DNA from: Desulfuromonadaceae bacterium
GTDB lineage: Bacteria > Desulfobacterota > Desulfuromonadia > Desulfuromonadales > Geopsychrobacteraceae
Assembly: GCA_013138655.1 (NCBI GenBank)
Contig: WTCI01000170.1
Span: 1 to 7,716 of the forward strand
Direction of reading: 5' to 3'
Length of the DNA stretch: 7,716 nt
Notes under the pieces: generated by a model
Told to the model about the DNA's origin: nothing
The model's input: only the letters and a program-made list of their open reading frames with translations
Database searches by the model: none
Shown here: piece after piece, positions 1-6,155 of the stretch
How positions within the stretch are numbered: position 1 is the first letter of the stretch
Layout of the letters: each line of letters opens with the position of its first letter
Made by a program: the position numbers and the translations under genes

Positions 1-735
1 GACGGCCCGCAAGCCAGCGAAGTGACCTTACTGGATGAGCTGTTCAACCTGACCCAGCTGTTTGAGCTGAATGAAGACGGCGACAGCCAGTTCAAACAGA
101 TGATTCGCGAATTCTTCATCGCGGCACCTGGATTGAAGCGTGGTGGTGGTGATCTTGGTTTTGCGCCGGATCCGACCGAGCTGACCATCTGGAATATTAT
201 CGGTAAGCGCGATCGACTGGTGACCAGGCTGCAACTCAAGCAAGTCACCTACGATCAACAGTGTCAGGCCCTCGATGCGCTGGACGATCTTTACGGTGGT
301 GATGACAACTCGCTGAACTGGGGAACCGATTTCGGTAACGCCGGCAGCGCCGTTGCACATGATCTTCAAGGCCTGCAGATTTACGAAGAGAAGAGCTACG
401 AAGATCGGTTGCGCGGCTTTATGTTCCAGAGCACCGCCGACAATATTGACGAAAACGGCGAACCGCTGACCGACGCCAAGACCGGCAAGCCTGCCAAGAT
501 CACGCTGAAAGAGCTGGCCACCGACCTGATCGTCAAGCAGATGCAACGGCAGCTGCTCGAGCTGCCGGCCGACGGCGACATTATCAGCGACTACACCAAC
601 CACACCTGCCGGATCGGTGAGCGGCAGAGGATCTACAACAAGCAGAAAGACCACCTGATCGATTCGCACCGCACCCAGAAACTTGCCGGGGTGCTTGGCG
701 AACCAGTTGACGACCTTTTCGCAGTCGGGAGTTGA
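1..735 (+). CDS. Terminase large subunit, C-terminal nuclease domain (5' truncated)
   Basis: The reading frame is open from base 1, so this is the end of a longer gene; the first in-frame start (GTG at 22) is not a convincing true start. Terminase large subunits bind the portal, drive DNA into the prohead with an N-terminal ATPase (outside this window) and cut the concatemer with a C-terminal RNase H-fold nuclease. The nuclease motifs are visible in order: an aspartate at 151-153 in GDLGFAPDPTE (motif I), an aspartate at 328-330 in DFGNAGSA (motif II), and acidic residues at 649-663 in KDHLIDSHR near the end (motif III, the usual DH-x-x-D-x-x-R pattern). The stop at 733-735 is 5 bases before the portal start, and terminase then portal is the standard packaging order. 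The motifs support the nuclease domain well. The exact terminase family (Mu gp28-like or other) cannot be fixed without the ATPase half. Confidence 0.86.
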   Translation, partial: DGPQASEVTLLDELFNLTQLFELNEDGDSQFKQMIREFFIAAPGLKRGGGDLGFAPDPTELTIWNIIGKRDRLVTRLQLKQVTYDQQCQALDALDDLYGGDDNSLNWGTDFGNAGSAVAHDLQGLQIYEEKSYEDRLRGFMFQSTADNIDENGEPLTDAKTGKPAKITLKELATDLIVKQMQRQLLELPADGDIISDYTNHTCRIGERQRIYNKQKDHLIDSHRTQKLAGVLGEPVDDLFAVGS

Positions 736-740
736 TAGCG

Positions 741-2879
741 ATGAATATTTTTGGTTTTGATATCAGCCGCAGTAAAAATGTGAGCAAAAGAGACGCCCGC
801 ACGCAGATCGGTGTGAACAACGCCCAGGGGCCGTTGACTCCGTATTTTAAGGACCACTACCTACGTAAAGTCAGCGGCGACTTTTACGAGGCGCTGCGCG
901 AAGGAATACCGGTGATCGATGCCGCGATCCGTCGACTGATCAGCCTGAATGGAACAATCAAGATCATCGGCGACAAACCGGCCCTGGTGAAAGAGTTGGA
1001 AGACTTTTGTTTGAATGTGCCGGTCAACGACAAGCAAAAAGGGATCCATGCTTTTCTTGAAAACGCCAGCAATGAAACCTTTGAGCAGGGTTTTTCTATC
1101 TCTGAATTTATCGTTTCTTCGGACATGAAAGATATCGATGGCCTGCGTGTTGCCGACAGCAAAGACATCATATTTCGTCGCAATGCAGAAAATCAGCTCG
1201 ATACCTGGTACCGGCATTCTGGCCAGCCGACCGGCAACCGGATTATCACCAACCCAGCAACACTGGTCGAGCGGATATTGACGGCACAATTCAACCAATC
1301 GGTGCTGATCGGCGGCATGTGGGAAGAAAAGCTGTACCCCGGCAACAAAATATATTTTTCCATCAATAACGAAAACACCAACCCTTACGGCGTCAGTCTG
1401 ATGCGCAGTATGGAATTCTGCGCCAAACTGCTGGCCACCATGCAGAACAGCCTTGGTAACGTCTGGGAGCGTTTCGGCGATCCTTCTTATCATGTGAATT
1501 ACGGACTGACCAAACGCAGCCTCAGTGGTGACACCCTGGAAGAGCGTCGCCAGAAGATCGCCACCGACTTTGCAACCGCCATCACCGCCAAGCGAAACGG
1601 CAAGTCGGCTGACTTTGTCACCGCCCTGAATGCTGATGACAAGATGGAGATCACGGTCATCGGTGCCGACAACCAGGTTCTTGAGATGGAAATCCCGGTC
1701 CGGCATGTGTTGGAGCAGATCGTCAGCAAGACCGGACTGCCATCCTGGATGCTTGGAATTTACTGGAGCTCCACCGAGAGGATGGCCACGCTCGAAGTTG
1801 AAACTATTCTGCAGGATGCCAAGATTCGCCAGCTGGCCATGCTGCCGGAGTTTATCCGCCTGTTCTCTACCTACCTGAAACTGCGTGGACACACCTGGAA
1901 CAGCATTACGACCGACATCAAAAAGCCTGGTGATTGGGGGATCATCTTCGAAACACCGAACCTGCGCGACATGGTGGCACAAGCACAGGCCCGTTTCCTG
2001 AACGCGCAAGCCGACATGATGGGTGGCGAGCAGGAAACGACTGGTGCGGGAGAAAAGGGATTGTCCCCCGGTTCTGCTCTCAAAAGGGGGGCTGTCCCTG
2101 GGTCATCCAAGGCATTTACCCCTAGTTCAATCAAAGAACTCTACCGCCCCGACGCCTGGCCGGAGCTGGACAAGCTGGAAGACGATTACGAATCCAGCCT
2201 GATCAGCGACTGGGAAGAGTTGCATCAGCGCGTCAAGCTGATTCTCGGGCTTGGCATTCCCACAGCAGAAAAAGGCATCACCCGCGATAACTTCACTTTT
2301 TCGATCGAAGATCGCGCCCGGGTGATGGCCGCGCTGGCCGATCATCTTGGAGCATACAAGCCGAGCAACGATGATTCGCCCATCGCCTGGTATTATGGCC
2401 AGTCCTACAGTCTCGGTCTGCTGCAGGCGGCAAAGATGATCGGTCAGGACCGGCCGATCCTCGATATCATCAAAAACCGTGAGATTTTTGAAACCCTGGC
2501 GAAAGAAGGATTCGAGCGCGTCAAGAACAGGGCCACCATCCGGATCCGCGACAAGATCCTGGCCGAGATGGAAGCCTTCGCCATTTCCGGCAGTAATCCG
2601 ATCGAGGTTGCCGGCAGGCTGAAAAAGCTGTTTGCCGATGCCAATAGCGACTGGGAACGCCTGGCAAGATCAGAGTTGAGCATGGCGGCGGAGCGCGCAA
2701 AAATAGAAGAATGGGGCGCGTGGGGAATTAAAATGGTCGAGTTTACCCCCGGCCCGGACGCCTGTTCCATCTGCATGGCCCTGGCCGGAGATTACAAAAT
2801 CGAAGAGGCACCGATCCCTGTGCAGGATACGCACCCGCGCTGCCGGTGTGCGTTAAGGCCTGCTGCGAGTGAGGCGTAG
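741..2879 (+). CDS. Portal protein fused to a Mu gpF/SPP1 gp7-like minor head domain
   Basis: A 712-residue protein. I start it at ATG 741, where GGGAG (727-731) lies 9 bases upstream; a TTG at 732 in the same frame lacks such spacing. Residues 1 to about 435 look like a DUF935-type portal: NPYG-x-S-LMR near residue 214, then a long helical region ending in RDMVAQAQARFLNAQADMM. The portal forms the dodecameric vertex ring through which DNA passes. Residues about 456-712 match the MuF/gp7 minor head family. The C-terminal signature is clear: D673, C675 and C678 in DACSIC, then H698-P-R-C701-R-C703, the conserved Cys/His end of the family. MuF proteins are injected or portal-bound head morphogenesis factors and are usually a separate gene downstream of the portal (Mu gp29 then gp30). 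Here there is no stop or restart, so one polypeptide joins both. The join (residues 438-455) is encoded by a short palindromic repeat. A sequencing frameshift creating the fusion is unlikely because the frame stays open with protein-like sequence on both sides. Confidence 0.82.
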   Translation: MNIFGFDISRSKNVSKRDARTQIGVNNAQGPLTPYFKDHYLRKVSGDFYEALREGIPVIDAAIRRLISLNGTIKIIGDKPALVKELEDFCLNVPVNDKQKGIHAFLENASNETFEQGFSISEFIVSSDMKDIDGLRVADSKDIIFRRNAENQLDTWYRHSGQPTGNRIITNPATLVERILTAQFNQSVLIGGMWEEKLYPGNKIYFSINNENTNPYGVSLMRSMEFCAKLLATMQNSLGNVWERFGDPSYHVNYGLTKRSLSGDTLEERRQKIATDFATAITAKRNGKSADFVTALNADDKMEITVIGADNQVLEMEIPVRHVLEQIVSKTGLPSWMLGIYWSSTERMATLEVETILQDAKIRQLAMLPEFIRLFSTYLKLRGHTWNSITTDIKKPGDWGIIFETPNLRDMVAQAQARFLNAQADMMGGEQETTGAGEKGLSPGSALKRGAVPGSSKAFTPSSIKELYRPDAWPELDKLEDDYESSLISDWEELHQRVKLILGLGIPTAEKGITRDNFTFSIEDRARVMAALADHLGAYKPSNDDSPIAWYYGQSYSLGLLQAAKMIGQDRPILDIIKNREIFETLAKEGFERVKNRATIRIRDKILAEMEAFAISGSNPIEVAGRLKKLFADANSDWERLARSELSMAAERAKIEEWGAWGIKMVEFTPGPDACSICMALAGDYKIEEAPIPVQDTHPRCRCALRPAASEA
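2053..2104 (+). repeat. Tandem pair of short palindromic repeats inside the portal-MuF linker
   Basis: Two similar units, AAAAGGGATTGTCCCCCGG (2053-2071) and AAAAGGGGGGCTGTCCCTGG (2082-2101), lie in direct orientation 29 bases apart. Unit 1 contains the palindrome GGGA-TTG-TCCC; unit 2 is a looser version with GGG and CCC arms. Both look like decayed copies of an AAAAGGGGACTGTCCC-type element. The stretch is read in frame and encodes a Gly/Ser/Pro/Ala-rich, Lys-containing linker. From memory, similar sequences occur as dispersed REP-like repeats in some bacterial genomes; that link is inference. I saw no other copy in this window. Confidence 0.55.
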
Positions 2880-2912
2880 GGGCGAGATTCATCACGCCCG
2901 CTTGTCTCGCCC
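2880..2912 (+). repeat. Palindromic element directly after the portal-MuF stop codon
   Basis: A perfect 8-base inverted repeat, GGGCGAGA (2880-2887) and TCTCGCCC (2905-2912), with a 17-base loop. G-U pairs could add one pair at each end in RNA. It starts on the base after the TAG stop (2877-2879), so the motif GTAGGGGCGAGA includes part of the stop codon. No T-run follows it, so it is not itself a good intrinsic terminator. It resembles GTAGGGGCG-type intergenic palindromes known from several bacterial groups; that resemblance is from memory. Confidence 0.5.
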
Positions 2913-2921
2913 TGAAAAAGT

Positions 2922-2953
2922 GCAGTGATCTACCAGATCACCGCTTGGTTTTC
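2922..2953 (+). terminator. Possible weak, bidirectional intrinsic terminator
   Basis: GTGATCT (2925-2931) and AGATCAC (2935-2941) form a perfect 7-pair stem with a 3-base ACC loop. After one A-C mismatch, GC (2922-2923) can pair with GC (2943-2944). The 3' side is followed by TTGGTTTTCT (2945-2954), a broken T-run. The 5' side is preceded by GAAAAAG, which reads as a T-run on the opposite strand. The stem is short and AU-containing, so termination would be partial at best. It lies between the portal-MuF gene and the small gene at 3115 and could lower expression downstream. Confidence 0.4.
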
Positions 2954-3033
2954 TGATAGTACAGTCAGCATTGATCAAAAAAAGGGCCGCGGAATGAAGC
3001 AAGGCAGAGTCGAAAAGATCGGTCAAAACCGCA

Positions 3034-3098
3034 CTGCTGCCGGATGCAACACATTCAGTGGCCCCGGGATCGAAGGAACCAAATCAACGCGGCAGCAG
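3034..3098 (+). repeat. Nine-base inverted repeat in the leader of the small gene at 3115
   Basis: CTGCTGCCG (3034-3042) is the exact reverse complement of CGGCAGCAG (3090-3098), with a 47-base loop that holds a CCCGGG palindrome. A small hairpin, CGGT-CAAA-ACCG (3020-3031), lies just upstream. The right arm ends 3 bases before the GGGGAG ribosome-binding site at 3102-3107, so a folded leader could affect access to it. No known riboswitch or RNA family is recognised. Confidence 0.4.
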
Positions 3099-3114
3099 GC
3101 CGGGGAGAAAAACA

Positions 3115-3429
3115 ATGATGGGAAAAATTCAAAAGCTGGTCGCAGCGATCGGCAAGCTTGATCCGAACGATCCAGCTCATTTCACCGCTGACGACAAGCC
3201 ATCCGCCAATGTACTGAAAGAGCTGCTCGGCGAGCAGGTTTCAGCTGCTGAGCGTGACGAAGCCTGGCAGATTTATCAACTGCAGAACGCCGCCCCTGCC
3301 AAAGCCACCGCCCCTGTCGACCTGACCGGCGCGAACGCTGTTGTCACCATGATCGGCGGCAAAGCCCAACAGGTTTGGTATCGCGGTGGTCAACGAATTC
3401 ACATCGGGCCGGATCCGAAAGCTGAATAG
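3115..3429 (+). CDS. Small unrecognised phage protein between the MuF and protease genes
   Basis: A 104-residue protein. I start it at ATG 3115 because GGGGAG (3102-3107) is 7 bases upstream; the frame stays open further upstream but without a ribosome site. ATG 3118 is an equal alternative that would shorten it by one residue. The N-terminal half contains DPNDPAHFTADDKPSANVL and LGEQVSAAERDEAW, the look of a small helical domain seen in proteins of Mu-like prophages (the HI1506/FluMu type is my best guess, not firm). A Pro/Ala linker follows, then a C-terminal segment with VVTMIGGKAQQVWYRGGQRI that reads like short beta strands. The stop is 2 bases before the protease start, so the two genes are probably translationally coupled. 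The position suggests a head assembly or head accessory role. No catalytic motif or membrane segment is visible. Confidence 0.7.
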   Translation: MMGKIQKLVAAIGKLDPNDPAHFTADDKPSANVLKELLGEQVSAAERDEAWQIYQLQNAAPAKATAPVDLTGANAVVTMIGGKAQQVWYRGGQRIHIGPDPKAE

Positions 3430-3431
3430 CT

Positions 3432-4583
3432 ATGGCAGATAAATCCCTGAACAAGCAGATCGGCCTGAAGACCTTCGGCAAGGGCAAGCAGTCCAGTGAC
3501 GACCAGTTGGCAAAGATCAACCAACTTGCGTTGGAACCGCTGTCTGCCGATCAGGTTTATGTCCGTCGCTTCCTGGTGGCGCACAACGGCCTCGATCGCG
3601 ACCGTGAGCGGTTTAACGATGAGCTGCTTGAACAGTTTGCCGCAACCCTGCCCGGTAAAGGAATGTTCCTGGACGGTCACCCGAGCGGCTGGAACGGCAG
3701 CGGTGCCCCTGGCTCCGGCCGCTGGTTCGATGCCGGTACCGAGTTTATGTCTCCGGCAGAGTTTAAGCAGCTGACCGGCGAAGATCTGAAACTTCCGGAT
3801 GAAATCAACCAGGTCAAGGTGCTTTGGGGTGAGTCCTACCTGCTTAAAGATATCTCTTACATTGATGAATGGACCAAGTTGATCGATGCCGGGATCGTCT
3901 CCTTTGTCTCGATCGGTTTCAACGCTCCCCGCAAATCAATCACTGACGATAACGGAAATTATCTCTACGGCGAATATTACCCGAACGGCGAAGCTCTAGA
4001 AGCGTCGCTGGTCTGGCTGGGGGCTCAACCGGGCGCCTCGGCAAAATTTGCCAAGGGCAATCAGCCCGAACAACCCAACTGCGAGGAGGAAATTCGCATG
4101 AAAGAGTTTTTGAAAAGGCTCGAAAAGGCGTTGGGGCTGAAGCAGGCCCTGACAGAGGACAATGCCCTTGATCGTATTGTTGCTCAAGTTGAGGAAAAAG
4201 ATACCCAGCTTGAAGCGAAAAATCAGGAAATCACCGGGCTCAAGGCCGCCGCAGCTGATGGTGCCGCTTATCGTAAGTCTCTGGTCGACGATGCCATCCG
4301 CTTCGGCACCCTGATCGACGAAGTTCCAACCGACGAGGCCGCGCAGAAATCCGAATCGGAGTTTTTGACCTCGTTGCCGATCGAGCGGTTAAAGTCGATG
4401 CGCGACAAGTACGAAACCCGGGCCCGCGAAAAGTGCCCGACCGATCCTGTCTTTATCGGCAAAGATGAGGGCGATCGACAGCAGCAGAATAATGCTGCGC
4501 AGCAAAAAGGCAAGCAGTCCAGCGGCAAGAAAGATTTTACTTCGGCCGCTGACAACGAGCTTTTTGCCACCGTCGGCAAGTAA
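3432..4583 (+). CDS. Prohead protease-scaffold polyprotein
   Basis: A 383-residue protein starting at ATG 3432, two bases after the previous stop; no strong Shine-Dalgarno is seen, which fits coupled translation. Residues about 40-205 look like a herpes-assemblin/HK97-type prohead serine protease. The strand YVRRFLVAHNGLDRDRERF leads to a candidate catalytic His83 in FLDGHPSG, and candidate Ser160 lies in IDAGIVSFVSIGF, the typical GxS-x-GF-like end of the family. The third catalytic residue cannot be assigned by eye. Residues about 222-383 are a scaffold-like segment: charged, helix-rich, coiled-coil-like around AQVEEKDTQLEAKNQEI, then a Gln/Asn/Lys-rich tail. Scaffold holds the capsid protein in place during shell assembly and is then destroyed or released by the protease. 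The cement and capsid genes follow, as expected. The scaffold part also has its own internal start at 4098. The protease call rests on motif pattern and position. Confidence 0.75.
   Translation: MADKSLNKQIGLKTFGKGKQSSDDQLAKINQLALEPLSADQVYVRRFLVAHNGLDRDRERFNDELLEQFAATLPGKGMFLDGHPSGWNGSGAPGSGRWFDAGTEFMSPAEFKQLTGEDLKLPDEINQVKVLWGESYLLKDISYIDEWTKLIDAGIVSFVSIGFNAPRKSITDDNGNYLYGEYYPNGEALEASLVWLGAQPGASAKFAKGNQPEQPNCEEEIRMKEFLKRLEKALGLKQALTEDNALDRIVAQVEEKDTQLEAKNQEITGLKAAAADGAAYRKSLVDDAIRFGTLIDEVPTDEAAQKSESEFLTSLPIERLKSMRDKYETRAREKCPTDPVFIGKDEGDRQQQNNAAQQKGKQSSGKKDFTSAADNELFATVGK
4083..4090 (+). promoter_or_regulatory. Internal ribosome-binding site for the nested scaffold
   Basis: GAGGAGGA lies inside the protease gene. 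Its AGGAGG core (4084-4089) is 8 bases before the in-frame ATG at 4098, ideal Shine-Dalgarno spacing. It is one of the two strongest ribosome sites in the window, clearly better than that of the full-length gene at 3432. Confidence 0.72.
4098..4583 (+). CDS. Nested scaffolding protein made from an internal start
   Basis: In the same frame as the protease gene, ATG 4098 would give a 161-residue protein identical to the C-terminal scaffold part of the larger product. It begins MKEFLKRLEKALGLKQ, continues with a coiled-coil-like segment (AQVEEKDTQLEAKNQEI) and ends with a polar Lys/Gln-rich tail, typical of scaffolding proteins. The start sits at the boundary between the protease domain and the helical region. 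A full Shine-Dalgarno precedes it. The arrangement parallels lambda C/Nu3, where scaffold is made from an in-frame start inside the protease gene. It would supply free scaffold in excess over protease. The ribosome site and frame are seen directly; the function is inferred from the analogy. Confidence 0.68.
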   Translation: MKEFLKRLEKALGLKQALTEDNALDRIVAQVEEKDTQLEAKNQEITGLKAAAADGAAYRKSLVDDAIRFGTLIDEVPTDEAAQKSESEFLTSLPIERLKSMRDKYETRAREKCPTDPVFIGKDEGDRQQQNNAAQQKGKQSSGKKDFTSAADNELFATVGK

Positions 4584-4612
4584 CGGATTCCCTAGTTGAA
4601 GAGGATTTGAAT

Positions 4613-5089
4613 ATGAAACACTGGATTCTGAATAATCAATTTTCGCTGATCACCTTTGTGGCTCTTGCCCTGGTGGTGCTGGTCGGCTCTTTTGCCTTCG
4701 GAGCTGATCCCTTCACGGCTCTACCGATGATCGGCATGGCCGGCGCCGTGACCGTGCGCGGGCCCATAGATCAGCTGGTCACCGTCAAGTACACCCACAC
4801 CGCAGCCACTGTCACAGATACTTTTTACCTGCTTGGCGGCCGGGTCTTGCTGGCGGTTAACAGCGTTGCCGCCGACGCCGAAAATGTCTTTCTGATCCGC
4901 GGCCATGTCGAGGTTGATAAAACGGCCGGCACCGCCTGGGTTGGTGGGCAAGCCATCTATTGGGATGATTCGGAGTCTGAGTTCACTACCGTCTCTACCG
5001 ACAACACCAAGGCCGGTTTTGCCATGGAGGCAGCCGCATCAGCCGCCACCGCCGGACAGCTGTTCCTTGAGCCGGCCACGAACCTGTAA
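4613..5089 (+). CDS. DUF2190-like capsid cement protein with hydrophobic N-terminus
   Basis: A 158-residue protein from ATG 4613, which has GAGG (4601-4604) 8 bases upstream; a TTG at 4607 is in frame but too close to that site. Residues about 45-158 resemble the small beta-rich DUF2190 family: a strand region around DTFYLLGGRVLLAVNS, then GGQAIYWDDSESEFTT, and the Ala-rich close GFAMEAAASAATAGQLFLEP. DUF2190 proteins are capsid decoration or cement proteins encoded next to the capsid gene, as here. The unusual part is residues 1-38, which contain a hydrophobic run (SLITFVALALVVLVGSFAFG) like a signal peptide or membrane anchor. Starts at 4727 or 4736 would give a normal 110-120 residue cement protein but have no ribosome site close upstream. 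Alternatives: a membrane-associated virion protein, or an N-terminal segment removed by the prohead protease. The family call is moderate. Confidence 0.66.
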   Translation: MKHWILNNQFSLITFVALALVVLVGSFAFGADPFTALPMIGMAGAVTVRGPIDQLVTVKYTHTAATVTDTFYLLGGRVLLAVNSVAADAENVFLIRGHVEVDKTAGTAWVGGQAIYWDDSESEFTTVSTDNTKAGFAMEAAASAATAGQLFLEPATNL

Positions 5090-5100
5090 CCAACCCTCTC

Positions 5101-5107
5101 GGAGGAG
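5101..5107 (+). promoter_or_regulatory. Strong ribosome-binding site of the major capsid gene
   Basis: GGAGGAG lies 7 bases before ATG 5115, near-perfect Shine-Dalgarno match and spacing. This fits the very high translation needed for the major capsid protein and fixes its start. Confidence 0.75.
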
Positions 5108-5114
5108 ATAAATA

Positions 5115-6149
5115 ATGAGCAAGATTATCAAGCTGTTTACTCGCGAAACCTGCGACCTTCTGAAAGGGATGGATCTGCAGGAGCGGCGCTCCAAGTTGGC
5201 CGGGGTGCTGACTGCCTTTTTCCGTGGTGATCTTGGAGATAAAACTCCGGCGATTGCCATTGCGCAAGAGTCTGGCGTTGACCAGGAGTTGGTTGAAAAG
5301 GTTCTACAGACTGCAGGGATGAAGGGCCTGACCGGACCCTCTGACGCCGCCAACGGCATGAACACCGGCGGGGATGTGATCGCCGGAGTGTTCCGCCCGG
5401 CCGAAGGCGACCCTCTTCTCGATTTTGGTTTTGAAGAACTCTTCGATCTGGTTGATATGCGCAACAGCATGCAGACCAGCTTCGATATTCTCGACGTGTC
5501 GAACCTGATCACTTTCGCTGAGAAGAAATCCGGCGAGCGGATGAAAAAGTACGGCGTCACTGACAGCAAGACCAGTGTCGAGAAAATGACTGTCGCTGCC
5601 GCGATCGGTATTCTGGACGACTGGATCAACTATTACCAATACTGGAACCTGAACCAAGCCGCAGTTGAAGCACGCGCGAAGTATTTCAGCAAGATGGCTG
5701 CAGATCACTACGCGTTGATCGTTGCTGCTGCTCAGGCCACCGCGTTCAGCACCGATGACATCACCACCATCAACAACGCATGCGCAGGGATTCTGACTGA
5801 TTGCGCCGCCAAGGGTTTCAACCTCACCGGCAATGAAGCGTTTGAGCTGCGGGCCAACATCAACCTGAAACAGCGGATTGAAAAAGCCTTCGCGTTGACC
5901 TTCAACAGCCCCAACACCGACAAAAATCAGCTGGTGCATACCCTGAACCGCAAATACACCACCGCGGTTGGATCCACTGAATACTATGTGGTTCTGGCCG
6001 GCCGCAAGCTCAAGCGCGGCATCTGGTCCGACCTGTCGGCTGAAGCTGACCGCGATATTCTGATGCAGGGTACCGACGTTGCCTACAGCGGCGAGTACAA
6101 CGCCGGAGTCGGCGAGGTTAAACAAGTCCGGAAGTGCGCACTCAGCTAA
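5115..6149 (+). CDS. Probable major capsid protein
   Basis: A 344-residue protein. Major capsid proteins form the shell around the packaged DNA. The evidence is mainly position, size and expression signals: it follows the protease-scaffold and cement genes, has the best ribosome site with 5101-5107, and is followed at once by a strong terminator, the pattern of a highly expressed gene. The length is in the range of Mu-type (about 305) and HK97-type capsid proteins. Residues 1 to about 70 are charged and helix-rich. A Gly/Asn-rich turn (PSDAANGMNTGGDV) then leads into segments that could form the capsid fold: PLLDFGFEELFDLVDMR, a repeat of Ala-rich helices with YYQYWNLNQAAVEARAKYF, and a C-terminal STEYYVVLAGRKLKRGIW with a hydrophobic strand. 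Within the fold I recognise no single diagnostic motif. It could also be a minor head protein, but no better capsid candidate exists in the window. Confidence 0.74.
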   Translation: MSKIIKLFTRETCDLLKGMDLQERRSKLAGVLTAFFRGDLGDKTPAIAIAQESGVDQELVEKVLQTAGMKGLTGPSDAANGMNTGGDVIAGVFRPAEGDPLLDFGFEELFDLVDMRNSMQTSFDILDVSNLITFAEKKSGERMKKYGVTDSKTSVEKMTVAAAIGILDDWINYYQYWNLNQAAVEARAKYFSKMAADHYALIVAAAQATAFSTDDITTINNACAGILTDCAAKGFNLTGNEAFELRANINLKQRIEKAFALTFNSPNTDKNQLVHTLNRKYTTAVGSTEYYVVLAGRKLKRGIWSDLSAEADRDILMQGTDVAYSGEYNAGVGEVKQVRKCALS

Positions 6150-6155
6150 TCACCC

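Noticed and set aside
28..669. A 213-codon minus-strand frame opposite the terminase, and a similar 273-codon one at 5304-6125 opposite the capsid gene
   Set aside because: Both are complementary shadows of strongly supported + strand genes, with no independent start signal or motif.
861..2009. A 382-codon open frame on the minus strand across the portal domain
   Set aside because: It lies entirely antisense to a convincing portal gene. Its translation is low in recognisable motifs and rich in shadow-like residues (many His, Gln, Arg), with no ribosome site or family match. Long antisense frames are expected from the codon bias of this GC-rich gene.
2945..2975. Possible promoter after the hairpin at 2922-2944 (TTGGTT and GATAGT)
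   Set aside because: The two boxes are not 16-18 bases apart, and no -10 match of quality lies at the right distance from TTGGTT. No sigma-54 pattern either.
3060..3085. tRNA-like T-arm resemblance on the minus strand (GGTTCCTTCGATCCCGG)
   Set aside because: No acceptor stem, anticodon arm or CCA-side pairing can be built around it on either strand.
3058..3114. Upstream extension of the small gene to the start at 3058
   Set aside because: The extra 19 residues lack a ribosome site and overlap the inverted repeat, while ATG 3115 has GGGGAG at ideal spacing.
2994..3161. A 55-codon + frame starting at ATG 2994, after AGGG at 2983-2986
   Set aside because: Its translation is low-complexity and unlike a folded protein, it runs 47 bases into the well-supported gene at 3115 in another frame, and its ribosome site is weak. 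It looks like chance in the leader region.
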